Source of the DNA: Microplitis mediator | Lineage: Eukaryota; Arthropoda; Insecta; Hymenoptera; Braconidae | Direction of reading: 5' to 3' | Assembly: GCF_029852145.1 (NCBI RefSeq) | Contig: NC_079977.1 | Coordinates: forward strand, 17,493,948-17,557,947 | DNA length: 64,000 nucleotides | Shown here: positions 1 to 8,890 of the stretch, one piece after another | Layout of the letters: every line of letters begins with the position of its first letter | Position numbering within the stretch: the first letter of the stretch is position 1 | Notes under the pieces: model-generated | Told to the model about the DNA's origin: nothing | The model's input: the letters and a program-made list of their open reading frames with translations, nothing else | The model's database searches: none | Translations under genes and position numbers: made by a program

Positions 1-645
1 TTATTAATTATATTAACATCCAGTAAAATACTTCATTTTTTAAATTATGCTTTTTTAATGTAACTAAAAATTATATGAAAAAAATTATATTAAAATTGTT
101 TTGTGTGTAATTTTCATAATAATATCTTTATTTCTAATAAAAAATTGAGTTTAATCAAATTTTACAAGCTTATATTTTAATTACTCATATTCAATTATAA
201 TTTATTTAATTAAGCACTATAATTTAGTTACAACAACAATATGTTGACAATGAATTAATAAATTTTTTTCTTAAATTTAAATTTGCAGATATGTTTCCTT
301 CTTTAATAGTAGATTTCTGTTTGAAGAAAAATTTATACCGTGTTACTTACTTATCAACAATCGCAAAAAGCAGTCGATAAAGAAGTAATTAACTTAACTA
401 ACAAAATAGGTTACTTAAAGGACTAGATATTTCGGACGATTTTTCAATTTCTTAATTTTTTTCTCGAGTAATTTTTATTTCTACCAAATTTGTTTTCGTT
501 CTAATAAACATATCGGATAATATTTTCATCTTCAAACTTTTGTCCATCACTTTTTATTTCGCTCTTGTATATTTCTCGGTTAATTTTCTTTTCATGTAAA
601 CTATACTGTCGTCACATTATTCATAGCCAGACGTTTCTGGCACCC
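1..645 (+). mobile_element. Right TIR of a Mutator-like element (copy upstream of U1, cut by the window start)
   Basis: This stretch matches 16157-16801, the right terminal inverted repeat of the complete MULE, at an offset of 16,156 bp. It ends in the same terminus (TTTCTGGCACCC, ending at 645), followed by the same target duplication TTGCGCGG at 646-653. The window therefore opens 77 bp after the stop codon of the RING gene of another MULE copy at the same site in the array unit. The rest of that copy is outside the window. No gene lies in this stretch. Confidence 0.9.
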
Positions 646-1019
646 TTGCGCGGCAGTTTCAGCATGCGCGCGCCATCACTCTAGCGAGCGCGGTTTTTAA
701 ATAATTTTTTTTTACAATTAAATATCAATTAAAAAATTTGAAAACATTCTGGTGTCATCTAGACACTTCAAAGAATATGATTTCGCGGTAATAAAAGTTG
801 CATCACCATTTTTCAAAAAGTTATTCAATTGTTAATCAACATTTTTTTTACAGGTTTGTGTTGTCATAAAAGGCGGCATAAAAGTTTAAATAATTAATCT
901 ATAAATTTTTTGTTTCTTGGTGCCCTTTTAATAAACATACTTAACAAGATGACAGTATGAAAGTTTATACAATATTTTGATTTCATTAATTAAAATTAAA
1001 AAATTTTTTTAAAGTCATA

Positions 1020-1270
1020 CCCAGGGAGAAAAGTACGACGGGCCCAGGCTTGGCTTGGTATGACTGTGAAATGATAACATTGGGCCAGACCTGGTTGCCA
1101 GTCTTGGCCCTGACTTTTTTGCCAGACCTTGCCCAAGCCTCGAAGAAAAAATAAATTTTATTATTATTAACTTCGTAGAATTTATGATCATTAACGTTTA
1201 AACTATCCAAAGGAGGTAAATGATGTGAAAAAAAATCGGTGAAAATTCTGCTGGGCTCCAGGCACCCTTA
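1020..1270. repeat. Short decayed copy of the GC-rich CCAGGCTTGG repeat family
   Basis: Starts CCCAGGGAG and carries GGGCCCAGGCTTGG, TTGGGCCAGACCTGG and similar motifs. It then continues into ATCATTAACGTTT and GTAAATGATGTGAAAAAAA, the same series of blocks as in the nested 780-bp insert at 2671-3450. It is therefore a second, internally shortened member of the same family, and it is present in every unit (for example 17176, 25766, 33572, 45808, 53614 and 61420 onwards). The open frame across it on the minus strand is not a gene. Confidence 0.65.
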
Positions 1271-1517
1271 TGGTTTTAGTAACGCGATATAAAATTTGTA
1301 CATATTTTTTGATTTTCATCATCGTCCCAACTTGAGTATAATTTGAAATAAAAATATTGATATGGATTTAAATTTCTTGTTGGCTAGATTTATATGCCAG
1401 TGTAAATTCAATTTATTATAAAAAGTCCACTTACATTTATCAAATTTCATAGTGATGCAATTTCTCGATTCTAATTAGTTAAAATTAAGAATGAAGAGAG
1501 AAAATAATATCGTCATG

Positions 1518-1635
1518 ATTGGTTCTTTTTAAGGAGTCAGGGTAAACTTAACCTCTCTGGTAATTGGTCAAATTTTAGTGGAGGGGGTGATCCGTGTTTA
1601 TATATGAGTCAGACGGTCAGTAGCAGTCATTACGC
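1518..1635 (+). promoter_or_regulatory. Core promoter of MATH gene A (CCAAT, TATA, initiator)
   Basis: Two inverted CCAAT boxes (ATTGG at 1518-1522 and 1563-1567) precede a TATA box (TATATATG, 1599-1606). An arthropod-like initiator GTCATTA follows with its A at 1629, 30 bp downstream of the first T of the TATA box. The predicted 5' UTR is 77 nt. In the gene B arm only the upstream CCAAT box survives, since the second ATTGG reads GTTAG there. The block CGCTCGAAACGTTGCG just downstream of the start is shared by both arms and may also be regulatory. Confidence 0.65.
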
Positions 1636-1705
1636 TCGAAACGTTGCGCTGTACCCCTCGCAAGTTACATTCTTCATTTATTGACGATCGAGTGTTTGAC
1701 ACATC

Positions 1706-2158
1706 ATGGACTGTAATTTTCAAAATTCAACGTACACAACTGTACACTCCTTCGAACTGGAGTACTTCGACGAACTCCTCTTCATTAACGATGCTGGGAC
1801 AGTTAGTCCGATGTTTATAGAGTTTTCTTCAGGTTTACACGTCAACGACGTTTGGAGCTTCAAAGTAGAGGTTAGCCACGACGAAGAAGATGAACATTGG
1901 ATCACCTTGGGGATCCTTCCATTGAAATCGGAGCATTCCGAAATCAGCTTCGAGCTCGAATGCCGTGTGGTGGATGAGGAAGGTAACCTACTGCGACTGC
2001 CAGCAAAAATACAACCTTTCAAAGACTACGACAATTACGTATATCTCGGGGGTTTCTTCAAACGAAATGACCCCGACTTATTGCGTCTACTGGTGGACGG
2101 GAATTTAATTTTACAGATAGAGCTGACTGTTCTTCTAGGCGACGATGCAGATAATTAG
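1706..2158 (+). CDS. MATH-domain-only protein A (U1 copy)
   Basis: An intronless 150-residue protein. It looks like a single MATH (meprin/TRAF homology) domain of the SPOP/TDPOZ type. The block at residues 35-55 (SP.....FSSGL..ND.WSFKV) matches the family's S-x-x-F-x-x-G...W-x-L-x-V core. A strand-rich middle follows, then FFKR near 118 and a final hydrophobic strand (LILQIELTV). There is no BTB/POZ domain, signal peptide or membrane segment, so a cytosolic or nuclear protein is likely. Known MATH domains bind short substrate peptides, for example for Cul3 ubiquitin ligases. A MATH-only protein could be an adaptor or a competitor, but that is inference. The ATG lies 77 nt after the predicted start site. 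All seven A copies encode the same protein. The head-to-head neighbour is gene B of the preceding unit and the tail-to-tail neighbour is gene B at 8212-8664. Confidence 0.72.
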   Translation: MDCNFQNSTYTTVHSFELEYFDELLFINDAGTVSPMFIEFSSGLHVNDVWSFKVEVSHDEEDEHWITLGILPLKSEHSEISFELECRVVDEEGNLLRLPAKIQPFKDYDNYVYLGGFFKRNDPDLLRLLVDGNLILQIELTVLLGDDADN

Positions 2159-2190
2159 ATACTCAAGTTCCCGAACTTTGAGTTGAAAAC

Positions 2191-2206
2191 GGCCCTTTTC
2201 AGGGCC
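2191..2206 (+). terminator. Histone-type 3' stem-loop of MATH gene A (U1)
   Basis: GGCCCT-TTTC-AGGGCC forms the 6-bp stem and 4-nt loop of the metazoan replication-dependent histone mRNA stem-loop, with AAAAC before it and ACCA after it, as in that consensus. It begins 32 nt after the stop codon, a normal histone spacing. A second inverted repeat (ACTCAAGTT / AACTTTGAGT) lies between stop and stem-loop. No clear purine-rich U7-binding element is visible downstream. A canonical AATAAA is at 2312-2317 and could act as a back-up polyadenylation signal. Confidence 0.8.
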
Positions 2207-2810
2207 ACCAAATTTTTTACACGTAAAAACTAACTCAAATTTTATATATACCTGAACTCATATCCTTAGTCCAAAACTCTTCCAAAATTAATATTCATCT
2301 ATTTAATGCCTAATAAAGATAATTAATCTAAATCTTCCCTCCAATATTTTTCCTACATTAATTCCTACTTTTCAAATTTCAGAAAACATTAAAAATTTCC
2401 AACATATATTTATGATACAATTTCCAATTTTTTTTTTCAAACCATTTCGATCATTTATGCGCATGAAATGCTAATAAAAAACGAAAAAAAAAAAAATCAT
2501 ATTTTTGTTTAAATAAAACTCTGACGTAATCAAGTTTTTTAATTTTCAGGCGAGAGTAGAGCATATCTACGCTCGCGCTTAAGGCATGCAATATATAAAT
2601 TTATTATATTTTGTTTTCTTATGTCGTTGATTCAATTAAAAATAGGGGAGCCTGAGGCACGAAGGCCCCCCCAGAGAGGAAAGTACCACGGGCCCAGGCT
2701 TGGCCCAGACTTGGCCCAACTTTGTAGAACCTTGGGCCAGGCTTGTAAGCCAGTCTTGGCCCAGCCTTGGTAGAAGCCTGGAATGATAATCTTGGGCCAA
2801 GCCTGGTTGC

Positions 2811-2882
2811 CAGACCTGGCCCATGCTTGGTTACCAGACCTGGCCCATGCTTGGTTGCCAGACCTGGCCCAGGCTTCCAGGA
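2811..2882. repeat. 24-bp tandem repeat, about 3 copies
   Basis: CAGACCTGGCCCATGCTTGG-type units start at 2811, 2835 and 2859, inside the nested insert. The second copy is at 18967-19038. Confidence 0.7.
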
Positions 2883-3173
2883 AACGAATAAATTTAATTA
2901 AAAAAAATTTATTATTATTAACCTCGTAGAATTCATGATCATTAACGTTTTAATTATCTAAGGGGAGTAAATGATGTGAAAAAAACTCGGTGGAAATTCT
3001 GCTGGACTCTGGGCGCGAACTGTCGTCCTTCTGATTACTGGGTCCGAACGGTAGCTACTGGACGAACCTACTAACGTTGAACTGATACATTTATATGATC
3101 TACTTGTATAAACCATGGGTATATCCAAACTTGGGTAATCCTACCTTGGCCCAAGCCCGGGTAATCATTGTAA

Positions 3174-3428
3174 CGGCCAAGGCTAGGTTACCCAGTCCTG
3201 GCCCAAGCCTGGCTTGCCATTGGATGGCCAAGGCTAGGTTACCCAGTCTTGGCCTAAGGCTGGGTTGCCATTGGACGACCAAGGCTAGGTTACCCAGTCT
3301 TGGCCCAAGTCTGGCTTGCCATTGGACGGCCAAGGCTAGGTTACCCAGTCCTGGCCCAAGCCTGGGCCAATATAGGTGTGCCAAAGCTAGGTTCCCCAGT
3401 GCTGGGCCAAGTAGGGGCCCGTTGTTCA
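3174..3428. repeat. 51-bp tandem repeat, 5 copies
   Basis: The block GGCTAGGTTACCCAGTC recurs at 3181, 3232, 3283 and 3334, with a weaker fifth at 3385, a period of exactly 51 bp. Because 51 is divisible by three, frames stay open on both strands and mimic proteins of 80-145 residues. These are artefacts of the period. Second copy at 19330-19584. Confidence 0.8.
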
Positions 3429-3934
3429 ACTCTGGCAGCTCCTGTATGGGCCCTTCAAAAATTAGGTATAAAAAATTTGTCTTTTACTTTCCGTCGAGTT
3501 ATGACCTCTATAATGTTTTTATCATATTTTAGGCCAATATGACATATGTGGAGCAAAATAGATCACTCGAAAAAAAAAAAACAATTTTAACGAAAAAAAT
3601 ATTTTTTTTTTATTTTCCGTCAAGTTAATTATTTCGTTACAATTTTTATTTTTTTTTTAATAGTCCATTCCATTCCACATATCACATATTGACCTGAAAT
3701 ATAATAAACATATTATAGAGGTCATAACTTGACGGAAAATAAAAAAAAAAATTTTTTTTTAATTTTTTGGAGAAAGGGGCCCTTTGTGCCCCAGCAAATA
3801 AAAATTTTTTTTTTTATTTATTGCACAATTTCGACTGATTTTTTCGAAATTGACGGAAAATAAACGAATTTGATGGTTAAAAGCCACAGAAAGAAACAAC
3901 CGGCTTAAGGGAGCCTTCGTGCCCCAACCTCCCC

Positions 3935-6273
3935 TATCTACATTATTATAAAGAGAATATGGATTCTTTACTTTTTATTAACAATCTAAAGCATTAAAAA
4001 ATGAAATATGTACATAAAGCAATCAAGAAAATTTTATTTTTTCGATTACTTTGTTTTTTTATTGATAAAAGCTACATTTTCGTTGATTTTTTAAGTGAAA
4101 GACATAAATCATATCATTCCAAGTAAAGCATTGATACCATTAGTTCAATAATCAAAAACTTATTCAGCTGGTGCAACAAAATTAAAATTCGATATCTCAA
4201 CAGAATTTATATTAAAACCAGCGAAAATGCCAACTGATGACTATCGATTTAACCACTATGACCGTTCATTGATCGACTCTCATCATTCTAATTGAAGAAC
4301 ATCGACAGCCGTTTTGTCCAGTGAGACGACTTGAAGTACTGGAGAGGAATAGCGCTCTCTCCGTGGTCCGCGCTTGGAAAGTGGTCTCTCCATGGTCCGC
4401 GCCACTTAACATTCATTATTTTAAGAAATTCAAGTATAAAATTTTCATCAATCTGTATTTTTTTCAATGCCAGCTTAATAAAAACATGTAAGATATATTT
4501 CTTCTAATAAAAGAGAGAGTGAGAGAGAAAGAGAGAGTTTTGTCTCTCAACAGAAGATTTCACTAGATTAAAGATGTGTAAGTTGATTTTTTTTTTTCCA
4601 AGCTCTGGGGGCGATCACTGGCCGGTAGTAGACCTTAAGTAGAATTAAGTTTTTTGCACATATCTGTTATCGTATGTTTTATTCAAATATTAAAAACTAT
4701 AGTATTATATAGTAACGATAATTACTCTGTTATAAGACTCAAGAAAATTTTCCTTCAACAAAGATATTTTCCAGCGGGCGGAATGAAAACCGGAAATTTT
4801 TTGAACGAAGTAAAATAATTTCTTGAATTAAAAAAAAAATTTTTAAACCAAAATATATTTCATACTTGGTCTAATAATAGAATTACTCTTTTTTAAAGCT
4901 TGCATTTCTGAGTAAAATAAACATTTTCTTTAACCTAAGTATTACGTTACTTACTTGAACCAAGAATATATGATGTTTTGAAACAATAAACGGTATAAAC
5001 TTGAACTAACAATAAAGGGAGTTGGTTTAAAAAATGTAAACTCTTGGTTTGAGTAGTGTACTTTTTCTGACCAATCACACGAAAAATCTCAAACTAAGAT
5101 TATTAGAGTCTCAGCCAGGAAAGTTCTGTCCTGAATTCATACACAGTCGCTTCCTCCTTTGCACCCTAAGAAACGAATACTACTTACTCTCTCTTTTTGT
5201 GCTGGCGCAGTAAACGAATACTAAGTCCATTTTTTTATTTTAAATAAATTAATGCAATCATACAATATTAAATAATTTCTCTATTTTTTTTTGTACCTAA
5301 ATTTGTTTTTATTAAAAAATTTTTTTATTTTTATGTCGAAATTCATTAATGAACGGATTCATATGATCCGTTCAGCATTGTGCTAAAATGTCGGAACTAA
5401 AATTTGTCCAAATTATTGTTGATAATAATATTTAAAATCTATATTCTGTGTTTGGGATTTAAAAATGTGACTGACGATTTGGCCAGTGTGGCTCAATATA
5501 TGTAGGCAAAGTAAACGTAGCCCAACAAAAGCTGGGATGGCTTCGTTAGTAATGCTTTCGCGCGACGCTGAATCGGTCTGGATTCGATTCTTTCACTAAG
5601 CGATAATTATTTTTCTCTATTTGTTTTATATATTTAACTCATTGCAAAACTTTCCTATCCCTTAATAATGCTTCTAATAAAGAATTTATTTATTTCACAA
5701 CATTGTTCATGAAATATTTTAACAAAAAAAAAAATTGTTTGGATAAAAAAATTACAAAAAAAAAAAATTTTTGGTAGCTTGATAAACTTATTTGCTTACT
5801 TGAAGAAATTTATTTCTTGGTTGAAAAATTTTTTTTTTGTTTGCGACAAAAAAAAAATTTCTTGGCACAAGAAAGTTTGGTTTTGGTTGAAAAAATTATT
5901 TTTCATAGTTCAAAAACTTTCTTGTTTTAGGTCAAGATATTCTTTTTTGACTAAAAAATGTAACAATTTTCAGCCAAGAAAAAAAATTTTGCGAATTAAA
6001 AAAAAAAATGTTCTGGCTACCAAGAAAAAAATGGTTTGGGCAAAGAGAGTTTTTCTTGACTTAAAGAATTTTAGTTTCAGACTGAGAAATAATGTCTTCC
6101 ACGAAGGAAATAATTTCTTGATCCAAATAATTTTTTACTTCAATAAAGTACAAAATTTCGCTTAGTTCAAGAAACAAATTTCGAAGACATATTATTTCTT
6201 GGTTCAAGATTTCCTTCTTTTCTGTGCACACCCACACACGGATGGTATTCTAAACATAGTCAGAATAGCTTCC
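3935..6273. other. Gene-free AT-rich spacer of U1
   Basis: No gene is supported here. Contents: possible tRNA-related boxes on the minus strand around 4160-4290 (TAGTGGTTAAAT) and on the plus strand around 5532-5600; a direct repeat of a GGTCCGCGC block at 4355-4405; a GA-rich run at 4508-4548; a palindrome TGAACGGAT...ATCCGTTCA at about 5350-5375; and a stretch rich in TTCTTGG / CCAAGAA words (about 5690-6230). The last opens a Lys/Phe-rich frame that I reject as a gene. The same content is in the other units at 20091-22428, 27898-30235, 35704-38041, 47940-50277, 55746-58083 and 63552-64000 (cut). Confidence 0.7.
5532..5600 (+). repeat. Possible tRNA-derived SINE fragment
   Basis: TGGCTTCGTTAGTAA resembles a tRNA-type box A. 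GGATTCGATTC, about 40 bp downstream, resembles box B (GGTTCGANNCC). The acceptor and T stems do not pair well, so this is not a working tRNA gene. It looks like a decayed tRNA-like head, and it is present in every unit that covers this region. Confidence 0.3.
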
Positions 6274-6275
6274 TA

Positions 6276-7204
6276 CACGGAACGAATTTTCGTATGAATA
6301 TTGCCATGTTATTTATTAAAAAAATTACTCTAAATTGAGTAATCTTGGGCCATTACGACTTTTTACTTTCGAATTACGAAATTTTACTCTTTCAGTGAGT
6401 AAAAATCAATCAGATTAATTTTTACTCACAATTACGAGTAAAAATTACACCTAGCGGCTATCTAAATAAATTCTCTCTAATTTAATTTTTACTCGTAGGT
6501 TATGATAAAAAGTTGATGATTCAATTTATAAAATTTATATTGAATCACAATAAAAATTACAATTAATAGGCTGAAATTTTCATAAAAAATCTAAAAATCA
6601 TCTAATTGCTTTAGAATATGACTTAAAATAAATGTTTTGAAAAATAATAAACAAAAAATTACCCTTATTGTGTTGAAAAAGATAAGATACAAATTTATTT
6701 TTAATTTTAAAATAAATATTAAGTCATAGAGAGATACAGAGATCGTCTTTTTTTCCAAGCCTACGTCTGTGTGCATAACATGTAAGTTGTCGCGAGCAAA
6801 ATAAAAGACATTTAATTGAAGCCGATATTAACCAAAGATTAACGGAGACTACTGAAATATTACTCTGCAGTTTAGAGTAAAAATTACTTCCATAGATAAG
6901 AAAATTTATTTGAGTTATAAGCAGTTTTTCATCAAAAAGTTAATGGGTTTAAAAGAATGGTATATTGGGGAGTAAAAATCAATCGCATGGAGTAAAAATT
7001 AATAGATTAAGATGAGATATTCACAATAATCGATTAAATATAAGACTTTTAAAAAATTACTCAGTAGTAGAGTAAAACATGGTCTAGCAACGTTAATATT
7101 TAAACAAAAAATATTAAATTTCAAACAAAAAATACCAATTTTTTGCAACGGCCCAGGATTACTCGAAATTACAGAGTAATTTTTATCAAAAAATTCTATC
7201 CGTG
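6276..7204. mobile_element. MITE2, TA-flanked palindromic element (U1)
   Basis: The left end CACGGAACGAATTTT and the right end, reversed, CACGGATAGAATTTTTTG are flanked by TA (6274-6275, 7205-7206). Sub-terminal inverted blocks carry GAGTAATCYTGGGCC, and many scattered copies of GAGTAAAAATTA or its complement fill the interior. Non-autonomous, with no coding capacity. Confidence 0.65.
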
Positions 7205-7242
7205 TATAAAATATAAATAAACAATATATTAAATATAGTTTA

Positions 7243-7514
7243 CTTTTGGCCGATTTTCGTATATATTTTACATATTTTAAATATATTAAAAATATATCTT
7301 AGAATGTATGAAAATATACAAAAAAATAAATTTTTAAAATTTTATTTTCTATGTTGGTGATAACCTCAAAAATATATTACTAATATATTTTTTTTATATT
7401 ACCATACCTATATTTTTTTTATATTTTAAATATAAAAAAAATATTTTTTTTGTATATTTTATATATTCTAAGATATTTAAAATATATAAAATCAATACAA
7501 AAATCGGCTAAAAG
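7243..7514. mobile_element. MITE3, AT-rich hairpin element (U1, long allele)
   Basis: CTTTTGGCCGATTTTCGTAT at the left matches the reverse complement of the right end (CTTTTAGCCGATTTTTGTAT). TTA lies on both sides, and weaker inverted similarity extends about 15 bp further out. Near the right end U1 and U4 have a 12-bp longer form (AAAATCAATACAAAAATCGG) than U3, U5 and U6 (AAAATCGG). U2 has a third form (TAATAATCGG). Confidence 0.55.
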
Positions 7515-7847
7515 TTAGTTATTTAAAATATATTTTTTATAGAACGATTTTTAATTGTTTTTGTCGATATATACTATTACATATAAAGAAAATCTTCTCG
7601 AGCTCCTTGAGGTCGAAAACATTGTTGTGAATACTCGAAGAGCTCGAAAACAGCGGGAAGATTTAGGGCTGGCCCGTAGGGTCAACCGATAGACAGATTT
7701 TTTTTATAAGTTTTAGGTTTGAAAAAAAATTGGAAATTTTAAGACGGCTAAATCGTATATCATAAGCATATGTTGGAAATTTTTTGACATTTGAAAAGTA
7801 GGCATTAATGTGGGAAAAATATTGTAGGGAAGATTTATATTAATTAT

Positions 7848-8042
7848 TATGATCCTGAAGTTAGCAGACATTTGAAAATTTTTGTTTTTCAACAAATTAA
7901 TTGCAAAAAAATAAAATAAAAATATGCACATGTAGAAAATTAAAATAACTACAGGTGCAATTTTTTCAAATATTTTTTTTTTATGATTTATCATCTAAAA
8001 AAAAAATCCAAAAATTATTAGATGTCTGTTAACTTCAGTATC
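7848..8042. mobile_element. MITE4, 195-bp element in the 3' flank of gene B
   Basis: Inverted ends (ATGATCCTGAAGTTAGCAGAC and, reversed, ATGATACTGAAGTTAACAGAC) are flanked by a 9-bp direct repeat ATTAATTAT (7839-7847, 8043-8051). It interrupts sequence that is continuous in the left arm, so it inserted after the arms duplicated. Copies: 23992-24186, 31798-31992, 39616-39810, 51840-52034, 59646-59840. The 93-codon minus-strand frame across it is spurious. Confidence 0.7.
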
Positions 8043-8163
8043 ATTAATTATCTTTATTAGGCATTAAATAAATAAATATTAATTTTGGATGAGTTTTGGA
8101 CAAAAGATATGAGTTGAGGTATGTATAAAACTTGAGTTAGTGTTTACGTGTAAAAAATTTGGT

Positions 8164-8179
8164 GGCCCTGAAAAGGGCC
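8164..8179 (-). terminator. Histone-type 3' stem-loop of MATH gene B (U1)
   Basis: On the minus strand the same GGCCCT-TTTC-AGGGCC hairpin with AAAAC and ACCA flanks lies 32 nt after the stop of gene B, exactly as in gene A. It is unchanged although the coding regions have diverged by about 30% in protein. An AATAAA follows (8053-8058 on the complement). Confidence 0.8.
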
Positions 8180-8211
8180 GTTTTCAACTCAAAGTTCGGA
8201 AACTTGAGTAT

Positions 8212-8664
8212 CTAATTATCTGCATCGTCGCCTAGAAAAACGGTCAGCTGTATCTGTAAAATTAGATTTCCATCCACCAGTAGACGCAATAAGTCGGGGT
8301 CATTTCGTTTGAAGAAATCTCCGAGGTTTATGTAATTTTCGTAGTCGTAGAAAGGATCTATATTTCTAGGCAGTCTCAGTAGGTTACCTTCCTCATCCAC
8401 TACACAGCATTCGAGTTCGAAGCTGAGTTTGGAATGCTCCGATTTGAATGGAAGGAACCCCCAGGATATCCAGTGTTCATCTTCTTCGTCGTGGCTAACC
8501 TCCACTTTGAAGCCCCAAACGTCGTTAACGTCGACGGGTGAACAAAACATCTCGTATATCGGAGTAATTGTCCCAGTCTCGTTGGTGAAGAGAAGTTTAT
8601 CGAAGTCATCCACCACAAACATGCATGCACTTGTCCACCTTAATTTTTGAAAACCACAGTCCAT
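8212..8664 (-). CDS. MATH-domain-only protein B (U1 copy)
   Basis: A 150-residue intronless paralogue of protein A, ungapped, with 105 of 150 residues the same by my count. Of the 45 differences, 28 fall in the first 51 residues, whereas residues 52-66 and 118-138 are the same. I count 16 silent codon changes against 45 replacements. MATH core features are kept (ND.WGFKVEV, FFKR, final LILQIQLTV strand) and again there is no BTB domain. This copy has Asn at residue 122. TATA box at 8764-8771 (complement) and initiator A at 8741. Gene A of the same unit points toward it from 6 kb away. Confidence 0.72.
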   Translation of the reverse strand: MDCGFQKLRWTSACMFVVDDFDKLLFTNETGTITPIYEMFCSPVDVNDVWGFKVEVSHDEEDEHWISWGFLPFKSEHSKLSFELECCVVDEEGNLLRLPRNIDPFYDYENYINLGDFFKRNDPDLLRLLVDGNLILQIQLTVFLGDDADN

Positions 8665-8736
8665 GATGATTCAGGCAATTGATCGTCACTAAATAAAGAA
8701 TTTAACTTGCGAGGCGTACAGCGCAACGTTTCGAGC

Positions 8737-8890
8737 GTTATGACTGCTATACTGACCGTGTGGCTTATATAATATGAACACGGATCACCCCCTCTACTAA
8801 ATTTTGACTAACTACCAGAATGGTAAATTTTACCCCCACTCCTTAAAAATGACCAATCATGACGATCTTATTTTCTCTCTTCATTCTCAA
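8737..8890 (-). promoter_or_regulatory. Core promoter of MATH gene B (U1)
   Basis: On the minus strand: one inverted CCAAT box (complement of CCAAT in GACCAATCATGA near 8850), TATATAAG at 8771-8764, and initiator TCATAAC with its A at 8741, 30 bp from the TATA start. The downstream CGCTCGAAACGTTGCG block is shared with gene A. Confidence 0.65.

Larger units (their letters stand above)
1277..2447 (+). repeat. Left arm of the unit's inverted repeat (MATH gene A arm)
   Basis: Aligns in reverse complement to 7718-9098 over promoter, coding region and 3' flank. Promoter and 3' flank are much more alike between the arms than the first third of the coding region. The right arm has one extra 195-bp MITE. 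Copies in the other units: 17433-18603, 26023-27193, 33829-34999, 46065-47235, 53871-55041, 61677-62847. Confidence 0.85.
2671..3450. mobile_element. 780-bp GC-rich insert nested in MITE1 (U1)
   Basis: Absent from U3-U7, where the MITE reads straight through. The insert adds 783 bp, which fits a 780-bp element plus a 3-bp duplication (CCC), although the C-runs leave the exact ends uncertain by a base or two. Its ends begin CCCA on both strands (CCCAGAGAGG and, reversed, CCCATACAGG), which suggests very short TIRs. It contains two tandem arrays of CCAGGCTTGGCC-like sequence. It is not coding. Confidence 0.65.
2645..3934. mobile_element. TA-flanked MITE (MITE1) with nested insert, U1
   Basis: The ends GGGGAGCCTGAGGCACGAAGG and, in reverse complement, GGGGAGGTTGGGGCACGAAGG form terminal inverted repeats flanked by TA (2643-2644 and 3935-3936), as expected for a Tc1/mariner-type non-autonomous element. 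A second internal inverted repeat (GAGTTATGACCTCTATAATG near 3495 against its reverse complement near 3710) makes the core a long hairpin. Without the nested insert it is 507 bp, the form seen in U3-U7. No coding capacity. Confidence 0.75.

Noticed and set aside
986..1210. 74-codon minus-strand frame in every unit
   Set aside because: It spans AT-rich spacer and the decayed CCAGGCTTGG repeat, and has no recognisable domain or promoter.
3174..3428. CRISPR-like array
   Set aside because: Units are contiguous tandem repeats of 51 bp without unique spacers, in a eukaryotic setting.
3095..3542. Open frames of 80-145 codons on both strands in the GC-rich insert (also 19251-19698, and 62 codons at 2636-2824)
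   Set aside because: They follow 51-bp and 24-bp tandem repeats, which keep several frames open at once, and they vanish with the insert in U3-U7.
5532..5600. A functional tRNA gene
   Set aside because: Box A and box B look-alikes are present, but acceptor and T stems do not pair.
5779..6165. Lys/Phe/Trp-rich frame of 128-153 codons in every unit
   Set aside because: It is low-complexity sequence made of TTCTTGG and CCAAGAA words and A/T runs. A one-base change in an A-run alters its start in U1, and there is no domain.
6591..6776. 61-codon minus-strand frame inside MITE2
   Set aside because: Lies wholly inside a palindromic non-coding element.
7713..7994. 93-codon minus-strand frame
   Set aside because: Crosses the junction of the gene B 3' flank and MITE4; the hydrophobic look comes from T-runs.
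8400..8650. Frames of 73-100 codons overlapping the MATH genes in other frames
   Set aside because: Shadows of the MATH coding sequence; the MATH frame has the promoter, the stop-to-stem-loop spacing and the domain.
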